Shown: positions 52,127-62,256 of the stretch, in pieces | Position numbering within the stretch: the first letter of the stretch is position 1 | Layout of the letters: each line of letters starts with the position of its first letter | Assembly: GCF_008195825.1 (NCBI RefSeq) | Contig: NZ_CP043329.1 | Coordinates: forward strand, 3,286,001 to 3,350,000 | DNA: 64,000 nucleotides | Direction: 5' to 3' | Source: Pedobacter aquae | GTDB lineage: Bacteria > Bacteroidota > Bacteroidia > Sphingobacteriales > Sphingobacteriaceae | Position numbers and translations under genes: made by a program | The notes under the pieces: generated by a model | What the model was told of the DNA's origin: nothing | What the model saw: the letters and a program-made list of their open reading frames with translations, nothing else | The model's database searches: none

Positions 52127-55100
52127 TTAAAGGATGACTATTTTTTCTGTTTTTTTCGCTGTTTCTCCAGTAAAATTAGAGCGCACTTTTAATTCGTATA
52201 TGTAAACGCCCCTGCCAATTTTATCTCCAAAATTATCTTTGGCATCCCAAAATATGTCGTTAACGCGGTTTCCAGTGCTTATTACAGTTTGATTTATTGT
52301 TTTAATCAGCTTGCCTGCAATAGTATAAATATTTACTTGTACATCCAAATCCTCATTAGGGTGGTTATGTTCAAATTGAAAATTGGTTTTGGTTGTAAAA
52401 GGATTAGGATAATTTAATACATGTGCTAGCTCTAATTTATCAGAATTTTTGACTTCAAAATCTATTATTTGTTCCGATGAATTGTTAAATGTATCCCAAG
52501 CTTTTAATTTTAAGCTATAAATCCCAGGCTTTAGATTTTCTAATGGATATTTGATACTGCCAGATTGATAGGAATCTGTTTTTGCTTGGTACCAATCATT
52601 TAAAATGATGCTGGTACTTTCATTATTATAAGTTAAAGTGGCAACAATATCATGCCCTATGCCAATACCAGTGGTATTGATACCGCTTTCATCATTTAAA
52701 TTGACTAATAAAAATGGGGAGCTATTGGTGATGCCGCCCGAAACAAACTTTTCATCGTTTAAGAAAAGGGCTATTTTAGGGCCTGTATCATCGTCATTTT
52801 GGGTATCAGCCAAACCACCAATTATTATATTATTGAGATTTCCGGTAGCATCTATTTGCTGATTTTCTGCATAATAGCTTATTTTTCCTTCGCCATATTG
52901 AAGGTTTATATCTTTTGGCACAATAAACTCGAAACTAAATTGCCCATTTCTTACACTGGCTTTCCCTTTGTAAATGATGTTGGTTTGGGTTTTAAATGCT
53001 TGTGCTGTACTTCCAAATAGGCCGGGGTCTTGTCCTAATGTAGTTACAGAGGTTGCTTTATCATAAATTACCGGATAAATGGTACCGTTGAAAGCGTTTA
53101 ATACAGCTTGATTTGGAGCAACAACTTGCCCGGTTATTTTAACTTTTTGCAAGGCTTTTAAGGTGTCTAGGTTGCTTATTGATTTTTCGTTAACGCTTAA
53201 AGTATTCACTTTATTGTAAGGGATAGGAAATAAAGTTGAAGGATCTCCTAAAAGGGTAAAATTTCTGGAGTTGATATTTAAACCTCCAATATTATTATTC
53301 TTGGCCAATCTAAAAACTTCGCCAAAGCTTATTTTTCTGTTTTGCGCTGCTGCCTGACTTAAAGCTATCAAAAAGCTTTGGTTTAAATCAAAATTATAAG
53401 AGGCAAAAACAATTCTGGTAGTGGTAAATAGCGCTATAGCGCCATGCTTTTCTTTTTTTAATAATAATTCTCCGGCAGAACGCACCAATGGGTCATCCCA
53501 TCGGCTAAAAGAACAAGTTGCAGTAAAAATGATGGGTAAATGGGTATTATCCCAATTATTAATATCATCAACAGTTAAAATTCTTTCTGCAGCTAAACCT
53601 CCCTCGCCACCATGCCCAGTATAATTCATAAGCATAACGCCATTATTTAATATGTTATCAATAGCTTTTTTAACATCCGGATAACGGCTTCCTGAAGCGG
53701 TGCTTTCTTGTTTATAAGCATCAAAATATATTTTATGAATATTAAAATCTGGTTTTTGTTGGATAAGGATATTGGCATTTGCTTCAGCCTGATTGAGATG
53801 GATATTAGCATCTTCGTCATCTGCCAAAATAGCTATTTGATTGCGCCAGCTTCCTAATTGGGTATTTTGTGTGTAATAAATAAGTTTATCTACCACATCT
53901 TTAGCTTCTTTTAAAGATGCAACTGGTAGTCGGCCTACATTAATATCTAGTAAACCAGCAGCATCAACAAAATTCTCTGGAAAATTACCTTCATCATCAT
54001 CTAATAGAGCAAAATAATCATCAGAAGTATAGCTTTGCGTTGGCGATAAGGAATTTCTTGATTGGTAAGTGACAATGAAATTATGGTTGTTAAACTTGAT
54101 GTTTCTATTGTCAAAACTACCGCTTCCAAAAAGCAATAAATGTTTGGGTAAATTGTTGGCACTAGCTTTTTTATAAAGCATCCTCATGAAATCTCTTATG
54201 GCGGTAGCATCTCTCGCCCCTGATGAAAATTCGTTATAAATTTGTTCTGGCGTAACAATATGACTTCTAATATTTTGTTCTGCTAGCCTAAAATCTGCCA
54301 GTCTTTTAGCTTCTGATAAAAATTCTGGTGGCGATACAATGATCATATCATTTGGGGCCAAGGCATGTAAATTTTGGTTTGCTACCTTTTTTATGAATTT
54401 TGGTTCTTGAGCACTTTGCACATCAAACAACAAAAATTCTTTTAAGTTAGGTGTAGGGTAAATGAAAGAATTGGGGCTATTATCAATAGCAATTGGGGCC
54501 AAGGGATTAGTGATATCCCAAATTTCTTTTCCTGTTAAATTTCCAGAAAAGTTAAATTGTGTAATTCTGTTGAGCCCGGTTGATGAAATATCTCTAAACC
54601 TAAGCCAATTACCTGCTTTTAAATCTTTTGTACAGCTAAATCTGATATAGTTTAGCCAAGCATTGGCCAAAGAATTGGGTTTATTATAGCTTATACTTAC
54701 CGATAAATTATTGCTATTGGGTAAAAAAGAGAAAGATTGATGTGCGGGAGCAGCATAATCAGTATCAAAATTTAAAGGAACAGCATTTGCATTTAAAGTA
54801 GCCCTTGTTTGGTTATTAATTCTTAATTCTGCTGCCGAGTTTTGACTGGCTCTTATGGCCATATCGGCCTCGATATAAACAGAATCGGTAATTTTTATTC
54901 CATCCAGATTAAAACTGAAATTTTGGTTATTGTTAAATTCAAAATCTTCTCCGTACCACTCTCTGCCCGATTTTAAATTTTCCATGATAGCCGTATAATT
55001 TTCTCGCTCATGAAGCTGTACATCGGTATAAGAAGAAGTATTATAATTTGGGTTTTGATTAAGGTAAGATTGCTTAATGATACGTTTTCCATTATTCCCT

Positions 55101-55959
55101 TCTATATTGATGAAGTAAAAAGAAGAATCAGAATAATGATTTCTATGATGGATAAATTTTTGAGTTTGTGCGTTAAATTCCCAATGAACATTCCCCTCGG
55201 CATAAAATAAAACATAATCCTGAGGGTCAAATTTGCCATCTTCTTCACCTATAACTTTTATGGCATTTTCAAATAAATCATCTTGTCGGGCAGCATTATT
55301 TTCTTGCGCTAAAGCCCTACCTCCGTTACCAAATATTTTAATAAAACGAGGGTTTAGCTGGTCTACAGCTATGCCTATATTTCTTAAAAAGTTATAATCT
55401 AGTTTGTAAAGTCCTTCATTTTTGAGTCCAATTTTATACCAATTACCGGTAGCTAAAACCGAATTGCTGGCTAGACTTAGCTTTAAATTATTGGTTTTTT
55501 GAGCTTGAAAATTAACTGCTTTACTGCCTAAAATGATTTCATATTCTAGCAGCTGATAAACATCATTAGCGCTTTTAAAAAGTGGCAATATATTTACCAT
55601 GAGCCAAAGCTTTTTTGTTCTTCAACTACTTGATAATCAAACCAAATATTTTGCTCAATTTTGGCTATTTGCAGGCTGTTAAATTGCTTTGACAGTTGAG
55701 TTTGCAGAGGTTTTACATGAACCGAAATTTGAGCAGATTGTACCGGAATTTTTAAGTGAACAAGTGGTAAATCGGCAAATTGTTCTGGTAAATATCTCGG
55801 AAACTCTAAGTTTATAGAAGATTTTACGGTATTACTCTTGGGTTGGAAGTAGCTCCAATCAACCATTTTTTTTATACTATTATTTTGCGCCTTAAGCTGA
55901 TAAGGAATAAGAAGCAAAAGGATAATAAACTTAAGTAGTTGATTAATAGCGATTTTCAA
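52127..55959 (-). CDS. porU: Type IX secretion sortase PorU, frameshifted
   Basis: The N-terminal frame (55959 to about 55600) has a signal peptide (FIILLLLIPYQLKAQ) and the PorU opening up to VVEEQKSF. The second frame (55600 to 52127, 1157 residues) begins VNILPLFKSANDVYQLLEYEI. It carries the gingipain-type catalytic His in MLMNYTGHGGEGGLAAE and Cys in FTATCSFSRWDDP, and ends with a C-terminal LNYPNPFTTKTNFQFEHN segment. One extra base in the run of six T at 55611-55616, or of three A at 55606-55608, fuses them to about 1278 residues, the normal size. PorU cleaves the sorting domain and attaches cargo to surface lipid. The order gldJ / porU-porV is standard. Confidence 0.88.
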
Positions 55960-56119
55960 TCTTAAATAAATATTTATAAATTATGTAACTTTAAAACTTT
56001 AAACTTCGTTTTAATAGCTAAAAATAGGGAAACTACAGCTTAATCTTTATAGTAAGTAAAATTAATCATCTTGATTAAGATAATTTATTATTTTTAAGCT
56101 TTGAAAATTTAATAATCGC

Positions 56120-57787
56120 ATGAGAAAAAATACCATTACTTTTCTTTCGGCCTGCATATGTTTGATGATGATATTAAGCTCTTGCCAAAAGAATGCTGGT
56201 CCGTCAAAAATATCTGGTAAAACCGGAGCCTTATACAATCAAAAACGACCTGGTTCTCTTCAAGTAATGCCTAAAACTAAGCCGACACCGGGTCCTGGTT
56301 TGGTTCATATTGAAGGAGGTACTTTTGTTTTAGGAGGTTCTACCATAGATGATATTGGTTATGATTACGCTTCTCCAAAAAGAAGAGTTTCTGTGGCTAC
56401 ATTTTACATGGATGAAACCGAAGTAGCTAACCTAGACTGGTTAGAGTATTTAAATTGGATAAAAGAAGTAGCTGCTGATACCAGATGGTATTATGAAGCT
56501 TTACCAGATACTTTAGTTTGGAGAAGTCCGCTTGCTTATAATGAGCCTTATGTAAATAATTATTTAAGACATCCGGCTTATCAAGATTATCCTGTTGTGG
56601 GTGTTACTTGGGAGCAAGCTAATGCTTATTGCGATTGGAGAACTAATGTTGTTAACGAGAATATCTTGCGTAACAAGGGCATCATGAACAATTGGGGTGC
56701 TTATTCTGCGGCTAAAATGGGAACAGCAAAAGGTGGTAAAGGTGGCGCAGCAGCTGCAACCGGAAACAAAGTAAATACAGAACCTTTTGATTTAGACCTT
56801 TATTTAAATGGGCAGTATAACGATTTGGGTAAAGGAGCACCAAGACCCAATGTTGTAACTGCACAAGCACAGCCACAAGCTGGAGGTAAAAAAGGAGCAG
56901 CAAATACCGGAAGAATTGCAAAAATTGAAGATGGTGTTTTCACCCCTGGTAGATATAGATTACCAACCGAGGCAGAGTGGGAATATGCGGCTTTAGCTTT
57001 AAGAAGCGATGGAAGCAATAGTATTGTTAAAAGCGGTAAAGTTTACCCTTGGTATGGGATAGGTGTACGTTCTCCTAATAAAGATACTAGAGGTTTAATA
57101 TACGCCAACTTTAAAAGAGGTGGTGGAGATAATATGGGTGTTGCAGGTTATTTAAATGATGGTGCCGATATTACAGCTCCTGTTAAAGCATACATTCCAA
57201 ACGATTTTGGATTGTTCAATATGGCTGGTAATGTAAGCGAGTGGACAAGCGATACTTACCGCCAATTATCTTTTGATGAAGTAGAAGATTTTAACCCTTA
57301 CCGTGGTAACGTATTTGAAAATAATGCTTATGATGATAAAGGTCAAATACAAACTATAGGTAAAACTAATGTACCTAAAAAGGTTAAAGCTACAGCTGGT
57401 AAAAAAGATGCTTACGAGATACAAAAAAGCAAATACGGTAACGCTACTGAGCCTAGTCCAAGCACACCAGAACCTAAGGATGATAAAATGGCTTCTGCTG
57501 TACCAACTTTTAATGCAGACCAAAGGGGCTATATAGATACTGAAAACCTAGACCTTTATGGTAAAATCACTTTAATAAGTGACCGTTCTAAAGTATTTAA
57601 AGGTGGCTCTTGGAATGATAGAGCTTACTGGTTAAACCCAGGAACCAGAAGATATTTAGACCAAGGTGAAGCTAGTTCTGAGATTGGTTTCAGATGTGCG
57701 ATGAGTAGTGTAGGAGATCCTCAGATTAATCCTAAATCAACACCACAGTTTAGGCAACCAAAATCTAGAGTAGGATTTAAGAAGTAA
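56120..57787 (+). CDS. gldJ: Gliding motility / T9SS lipoprotein GldJ
   Basis: A 555-residue lipoprotein; the lipobox is in MMILSSCQKNAG, with the Cys at about residue 22. A formylglycine-enzyme (SUMF1) fold is split around a Gly/Ala/Lys-rich insertion (GTAKGGKGGAAAATG). Fold segments include GLVHIEGGTFVLGG, VATFYMDETEVANLDWLEYL, YRLPTEAEWEYAAL, NMAGNVSEWTSDTYR, and KGGSWNDRAYWLNPGTRRYLDQ followed by IGFRCAM. GldJ is needed to stabilise the gliding and secretion machinery. It is divergent from porU, 160 bases away. Confidence 0.93.
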   Translation: MRKNTITFLSACICLMMILSSCQKNAGPSKISGKTGALYNQKRPGSLQVMPKTKPTPGPGLVHIEGGTFVLGGSTIDDIGYDYASPKRRVSVATFYMDETEVANLDWLEYLNWIKEVAADTRWYYEALPDTLVWRSPLAYNEPYVNNYLRHPAYQDYPVVGVTWEQANAYCDWRTNVVNENILRNKGIMNNWGAYSAAKMGTAKGGKGGAAAATGNKVNTEPFDLDLYLNGQYNDLGKGAPRPNVVTAQAQPQAGGKKGAANTGRIAKIEDGVFTPGRYRLPTEAEWEYAALALRSDGSNSIVKSGKVYPWYGIGVRSPNKDTRGLIYANFKRGGGDNMGVAGYLNDGADITAPVKAYIPNDFGLFNMAGNVSEWTSDTYRQLSFDEVEDFNPYRGNVFENNAYDDKGQIQTIGKTNVPKKVKATAGKKDAYEIQKSKYGNATEPSPSTPEPKDDKMASAVPTFNADQRGYIDTENLDLYGKITLISDRSKVFKGGSWNDRAYWLNPGTRRYLDQGEASSEIGFRCAMSSVGDPQINPKSTPQFRQPKSRVGFKK

Positions 57788-57795
57788 TAGGAATT

Positions 57796-57836
57796 AAAAA
57801 AGCCTCTCCAGATGATTTTTGGAGAGGCTTTTTTTA
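57796..57836. terminator. Bidirectional terminator between gldJ and the symporter gene
   Basis: AAAAAAGCCTCTCCA and TGGAGAGGCTTTTTTT are inverse around GATGATTTT. The convergent genes end on both sides of it. Confidence 0.9.
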
Positions 57837-59525
57837 TGCCCGTGATTTTTCTTTTTGTAGATACTGAAATAGATAGCCCCAAGCAATTACCAATACACAG
57901 CCGAAAAGATTAAGCCATAAATAAGCCATTATATCAAAATAATAGGCAGTAAAAACAAATACCTCTGTAACTAGGGCCGCTGTAAATACAGCTTTACCCC
58001 CAATTTTTTTGAAGTAAAAGGCAACTAAGAAAATCCCTAAAATGGTTCCATAAAATAAAGAACCTAGAATATTAACAGCTTCTAATAAATTACCCAATTT
58101 ACCTGCAAACAAAGCCATTGCTAGGCTTAAAATACCCCAAAAGAGGGTTATGGCTTTACTTACGTTGAGGTATTTTAAATCGCTACCTGTTTTATTGATT
58201 AATCTTTTATAAATATCAACACTTGTGGTTGACGCTAATGAGTTTAAGGCGCTGGCTGTTGAACCCATAGAAGCTAAACAAACAATGGCTACCAATAAAC
58301 CAATTAGCCCTTGCGGTAAGTACTGTGTAACAAAGCTCAGGAAAACGTAATTAGTATCGTCTGTATCTGCATTAGGGTCGTTTTTTTTCATCACCATTAA
58401 TGCATCTTCTCTTTTTTCTTGTAAGTTTTTATTTGCTAGTACTACATCTGCTTTTAAAGAAGTTATATCATTTTGTTGATGATTGATAGCGTTTTCCAGA
58501 GCTATTACTTTTTGTTTTTTAGCTTCAAAGGCAGCATCAAAAGCTTGTTCTTTTTGTTTAAATTCATCGGCGTAAGCGCTTTTTTCTACTTTATTAATTT
58601 CATACGTATTAAAAAACACAGGAGGCTTTTGGTATTGATAAAAGCAGAAAACCAATATCCCTATCAATAATATTAAAAATTGCATGGGTACTTTTAGCAA
58701 GCCATTCATCAATAAGCCCATTCTGCTTTGCCCTACAGAGCTTCCGGTTAAATAGCGACCAACCTGAGATTGATCTGTGCCAAAGTAAGATAGCTGTAGG
58801 AAAAAGCCCCCTATTAATCCCGTCCAAACGGTATATCTATTATTTAAATCAAACTCCCAATCTATCACATTCATTTTACCCATTTTGCCTGCAATGTCTA
58901 AAGCATCGGTAAAACCTACAGAAGCGGGTAAAAGTGCTACCACTACAAAGCCAGCTAAAAATAAGCCCGAAAAGATGATGCTCATTTGTAAAAGCTGGGT
59001 ATAAGAAACAGCTTTTGTGCCTCCGTAAAAGGTGTACAATATCACTACAGAACCTATGATTAAAGTAGTATAAGTTGGGTCTACATTTAATATGGTTGAT
59101 AAGATGATTGACGGAGCATAAATGGTTATCCCGGTAGATAAGCCTCTTTGTATCAGAAATAAAAAAGCAGTTAAAACTCTGGTTTTTAAATCAAACCTTT
59201 GTTCTAAAAACTCATATGCGGTATAAACCTTTAGTTTATGAAATATAGGGATGAAAGTTATACAAAGCACAATCATGGCTAAGGGTAAGCCAAAATAAAA
59301 TTGTACGAAGCGCATTCCATCGGTATAAGCTAAACCCGGGGCTGATAAAAAAGTAATAGCGCTGGCTTGTGTAGCCATTACCGATAAACCAACGTGGTAC
59401 CAAGGCAAAGAACGGTCGCCAAGTAAGTAACCGTCTATATGTTTACTTGCTTTACTTTTCCATATTCCATAAACCACAATAAAAATAATGGTAAAGGCAA
59501 GTACAAACCAATCTATTAAACTCAT
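57834..59525 (-). CDS. Sodium:solute symporter (SSS family)
   Basis: A 563-residue membrane transporter with about 13 helices. The SSS fold is visible in GYLLGDRSLPWYHVGLSVMATQASAITFLSAPGLAYTDG, VYTAYEFLEQRFDLKTRVL, YFGTDQSQVGRYLTG and LASTTSVDIYKRLI. A long soluble, Lys/Glu/Gln-rich insertion (about residues 310-390, EFKQKEQAFDAAFEAKKQKV) between helices is unusual and predicted to be a coiled coil. It imports a solute with sodium; the genes it is coupled to suggest a sugar-derived substrate. I start at ATG 59525, whose codon overlaps the stop of the upstream 43-residue gene. Confidence 0.88.
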   Translation of the reverse strand: MSLIDWFVLAFTIIFIVVYGIWKSKASKHIDGYLLGDRSLPWYHVGLSVMATQASAITFLSAPGLAYTDGMRFVQFYFGLPLAMIVLCITFIPIFHKLKVYTAYEFLEQRFDLKTRVLTAFLFLIQRGLSTGITIYAPSIILSTILNVDPTYTTLIIGSVVILYTFYGGTKAVSYTQLLQMSIIFSGLFLAGFVVVALLPASVGFTDALDIAGKMGKMNVIDWEFDLNNRYTVWTGLIGGFFLQLSYFGTDQSQVGRYLTGSSVGQSRMGLLMNGLLKVPMQFLILLIGILVFCFYQYQKPPVFFNTYEINKVEKSAYADEFKQKEQAFDAAFEAKKQKVIALENAINHQQNDITSLKADVVLANKNLQEKREDALMVMKKNDPNADTDDTNYVFLSFVTQYLPQGLIGLLVAIVCLASMGSTASALNSLASTTSVDIYKRLINKTGSDLKYLNVSKAITLFWGILSLAMALFAGKLGNLLEAVNILGSLFYGTILGIFLVAFYFKKIGGKAVFTAALVTEVFVFTAYYFDIMAYLWLNLFGCVLVIAWGYLFQYLQKEKSRA

Positions 59526-59653
59526 GAGAAGCGAATAGTAATCAAGTAAAAAATTATAACCAGGATGATAAGCCAGTAAACCAGCAAACGGTAAAATTGG
59601 CCCCACGATTTTATGAAAGGAGGAAGCTCAGTATCTTTAATTTTTTTATCCAT
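59522..59653 (-). CDS. Small single-TM membrane protein coupled to the symporter
   Basis: A 43-residue protein read from ATG 59653 to TGA 59522. A short cytoplasmic segment (MDKKIKDTELPPFIKSWGQF) precedes one helix (LLVYWLIILVIIFYLITI). Its ATG overlaps the stop of the deacetylase gene (TAATG), and its stop overlaps the start of the symporter (ATGA), so the three genes are translationally coupled. Small subunits of this kind accompany SSS transporters in several lineages; a regulatory or stabilising role is inferred from context only. Confidence 0.7.
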   Translation of the reverse strand: MDKKIKDTELPPFIKSWGQFYRLLVYWLIILVIIFYLITIRFS

Positions 59654-62079
59654 TATTTACTTATCAGGTTTACAAATAAACGGTAAGCGCCTGCAACGCC
59701 TGCAGGTAACTCTCTAAAGAATGATAAACCGGTATAAACAAATTTCCCTTTACCATAAGCTGTTACCAAAAGTGCACCTGATTTTTGTTTCTCTCCAGTG
59801 TCGTTCATGCCTAAGGGTTGTTCGTATCGGTTATCGGCATCATCTGCGAAATATAAACCTCTTTCTTGTATCCAACCATCAAAATCTTTAGCAGTTAATT
59901 TATTAGGGTAATTTAACACTTTACTTTCTGGCTTTAAGAAAAATATTTTGGCATTTTCCTCGGTAACCCTATCTCTGGCGATGTTAAACGGATAAGGACC
60001 AATTTCTGTACTTAGTAACGGTCTGTTTACATTATACTGCACCAATAAAGTACCACCGTTTTCTATATACTTTAACAGATTCTGTCTTGCAAAAGGTAAT
60101 TTCTCATTGGTATTAAAAGCTCTTACTCCGGTGATAATGGCATCATAAGCAGATAAATCTCCTGTTAACATTTCTTTTTCTGTAAGGATATTTACTTGAT
60201 AACCTATTTGCTTCAGCGATTCTGGAATTAAATCTCCTGCTCCGTTGATGTAGCCGATGCGTTTATTCCCAGTTGTTTTTATATCTAGCTTGGTAAGTTT
60301 TAGTTCGGCTTCAGAGAAATAACTTATGGTAGGGATATGCTCATATTTAATTTCATGATAAGCTTTTTGATAAGTCTCATTAGCAATTTGAGCTGTGAAT
60401 TTTAAAACAACACTTTCATCTACCGCTGCTGGCGTAACTTTAAATATGAGGTTTAGCTCTTCTCCCATGTTTTTGAAGTTAAAGCTTTGCTTTGCCGGAC
60501 TAATTTTCCAGTTTTTAGGTAATTCTGGAATTAATTCGCCACTGAGGTTTTCTTTAAATGATTTTAACCTTACACGTATTTCTTTCTCATCTTGATTGGA
60601 GAAAAGTAACACCTTATCTTCTGGGTTGATTGTGATAGGTGAAGCTATAACCAAAGGTTGATAAACTTCACCTCTTACTTGGTCTGTATATTTATAAATG
60701 ACAGGAATTTCATAATCCAAACTGTAGTTATTAAAGCTAAGTGTAACTTGTATAGCGTGTGCTGTTGGTCCATCGGGCTGTAATATGTCAGCTTGTTTAT
60801 TTAAAACATATTGCCCTATAGGATGCTGGTTTACCAACCAATAAGGCTGGGTAATTTTATTTATTTGTGTTTGATTTTTGGCGCTATAAAGCTGGTTGAT
60901 ATTTAAATCGGTTGTTTTTTGGTTAAAAGCAGTAATTTTTACGTTTGGATATTGCGTAACGGCACTTAGATTAAATTCGATAGGAGTATTTTGTGCGACA
61001 AAAGCTTGTTTAGCTTGCGCTTCTAACCAAGTTCCACTGCAATTAAGAATCAGTTTTTTAACTTCTTCTAGCTTAACATTTTTATAAAAACTATCGGGTA
61101 AAGCAGCTATTTTTTGATGAAGTTTGATTAAATCCTCAACAATAAGACCTGGCTTTTCTATATTAAATTTCTCTTGAATGCTTGTAATATCTTTAGCTAT
61201 ATCGGTTTTAATTTGAAGTCTGCCCCAGCTTAAATCTATTCCTTCAAATAAATCTTTTTGCGGAAGTTCACCTTGCCAACTGCTAAAATATTCTATACTT
61301 GAGCCTCTTTGTCTGGCAGAGCCAAAACCTTGGCTTTTATGCATAGATCTACTTTCGGCAGCAATTTCGCCATAACCTTTTCCTAGTAAGTTGTTAAATA
61401 AGCCAACATCTATTTTCAATTGGTCGTTGGCAGTGGTATTGGCCGAACCAAAATTATAGGTATTCCAAAGAATTCTTTTAGGTTGCCATATACTTACTTC
61501 TTTCAGCTGCTCTGTAAATTGCTTTGAGTCTGCAGCAGCTTTAAAAGCCTCTTGAGCTAAAATAGATGATGCTTGATGGTGGCCATGGCCCGCTCTTGCA
61601 TCATTTGGAAACCGGGTTATGATAACATCGGGTTTAAATTTTCTGATGATGTATACCACATCACCTAATATTTCTTTCTTATTCCAGATGTTAAAAGTTT
61701 CATCGGCAGTTTTAGAGAAACCAAAATCATTAGCTCTAGTAAAAAATTGGATAGCGCCATCAGTTCTACGGGCTGCTAAAAGTTCTTGAGTTCTTATCAA
61801 ACCTAATTCTTCAGATTGCTCATTACCGATAAGATTTTGCCCGCCATCTCCTCTGGTTAAAGATAAATAGGCAGTTCTTACCAGCTTTTCTTTAGCTAAA
61901 TAGCTTAATAAACGTGTATTCTCATCATCAGGATGAGCCGCAATGTAAAGCACACTTCCTAGAACATCTAACTTTTTTAAATCTAGTTTAAGCTCTGCCG
62001 CATTGGGTAAAGCATTGTTTTGGGCAAAAGAAAAATAAGGTAGTACTAAAAAATATAAGAACAGATTTCTAAGTTTCAT
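59653..62079 (-). CDS. PIG-L family deacetylase, long form
   Basis: An 808-residue exported enzyme. Signal peptide LFLYFLVLPYFSFAQ; the PIG-L domain follows with the zinc motif YIAAHPDDEN (about residue 50, AHPDDE) and the late His in ARAGHGHHQASSILAQ. The middle contains beta-sandwich segments. The C-terminal 250 residues (INGAGDLIPESLKQIGYQVNIL, ITGVRAFNTNEKL, KGKFVYTGLSFFRELPAGVAGAYRLF) resemble a GATase1-like ThuA-type domain. These large proteins are frequent in Bacteroidota and probably deacetylate N-acetylated sugars of polysaccharides in the periplasm. First gene of the coupled deacetylase-small protein-symporter run, suggesting uptake of the released product. Confidence 0.87.
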   Translation of the reverse strand: MKLRNLFLYFLVLPYFSFAQNNALPNAAELKLDLKKLDVLGSVLYIAAHPDDENTRLLSYLAKEKLVRTAYLSLTRGDGGQNLIGNEQSEELGLIRTQELLAARRTDGAIQFFTRANDFGFSKTADETFNIWNKKEILGDVVYIIRKFKPDVIITRFPNDARAGHGHHQASSILAQEAFKAAADSKQFTEQLKEVSIWQPKRILWNTYNFGSANTTANDQLKIDVGLFNNLLGKGYGEIAAESRSMHKSQGFGSARQRGSSIEYFSSWQGELPQKDLFEGIDLSWGRLQIKTDIAKDITSIQEKFNIEKPGLIVEDLIKLHQKIAALPDSFYKNVKLEEVKKLILNCSGTWLEAQAKQAFVAQNTPIEFNLSAVTQYPNVKITAFNQKTTDLNINQLYSAKNQTQINKITQPYWLVNQHPIGQYVLNKQADILQPDGPTAHAIQVTLSFNNYSLDYEIPVIYKYTDQVRGEVYQPLVIASPITINPEDKVLLFSNQDEKEIRVRLKSFKENLSGELIPELPKNWKISPAKQSFNFKNMGEELNLIFKVTPAAVDESVVLKFTAQIANETYQKAYHEIKYEHIPTISYFSEAELKLTKLDIKTTGNKRIGYINGAGDLIPESLKQIGYQVNILTEKEMLTGDLSAYDAIITGVRAFNTNEKLPFARQNLLKYIENGGTLLVQYNVNRPLLSTEIGPYPFNIARDRVTEENAKIFFLKPESKVLNYPNKLTAKDFDGWIQERGLYFADDADNRYEQPLGMNDTGEKQKSGALLVTAYGKGKFVYTGLSFFRELPAGVAGAYRLFVNLISK

Positions 62080-62256
62080 GGGTTTGGTTTCTTTTAAACT
62101 TCGGCTAAGTAAAATAATAAATTTTTGCTTATACGCTTCTAGAACAAAAAAATTACAAAACTCGCTATCAAAAGGTTAATAAAATTTCACGCTGTTAAAG
62201 ATAATTAGATTTAATTTTTTTAGATTAGGAGTTGCTAACCAATTTATCAGTTCAAC

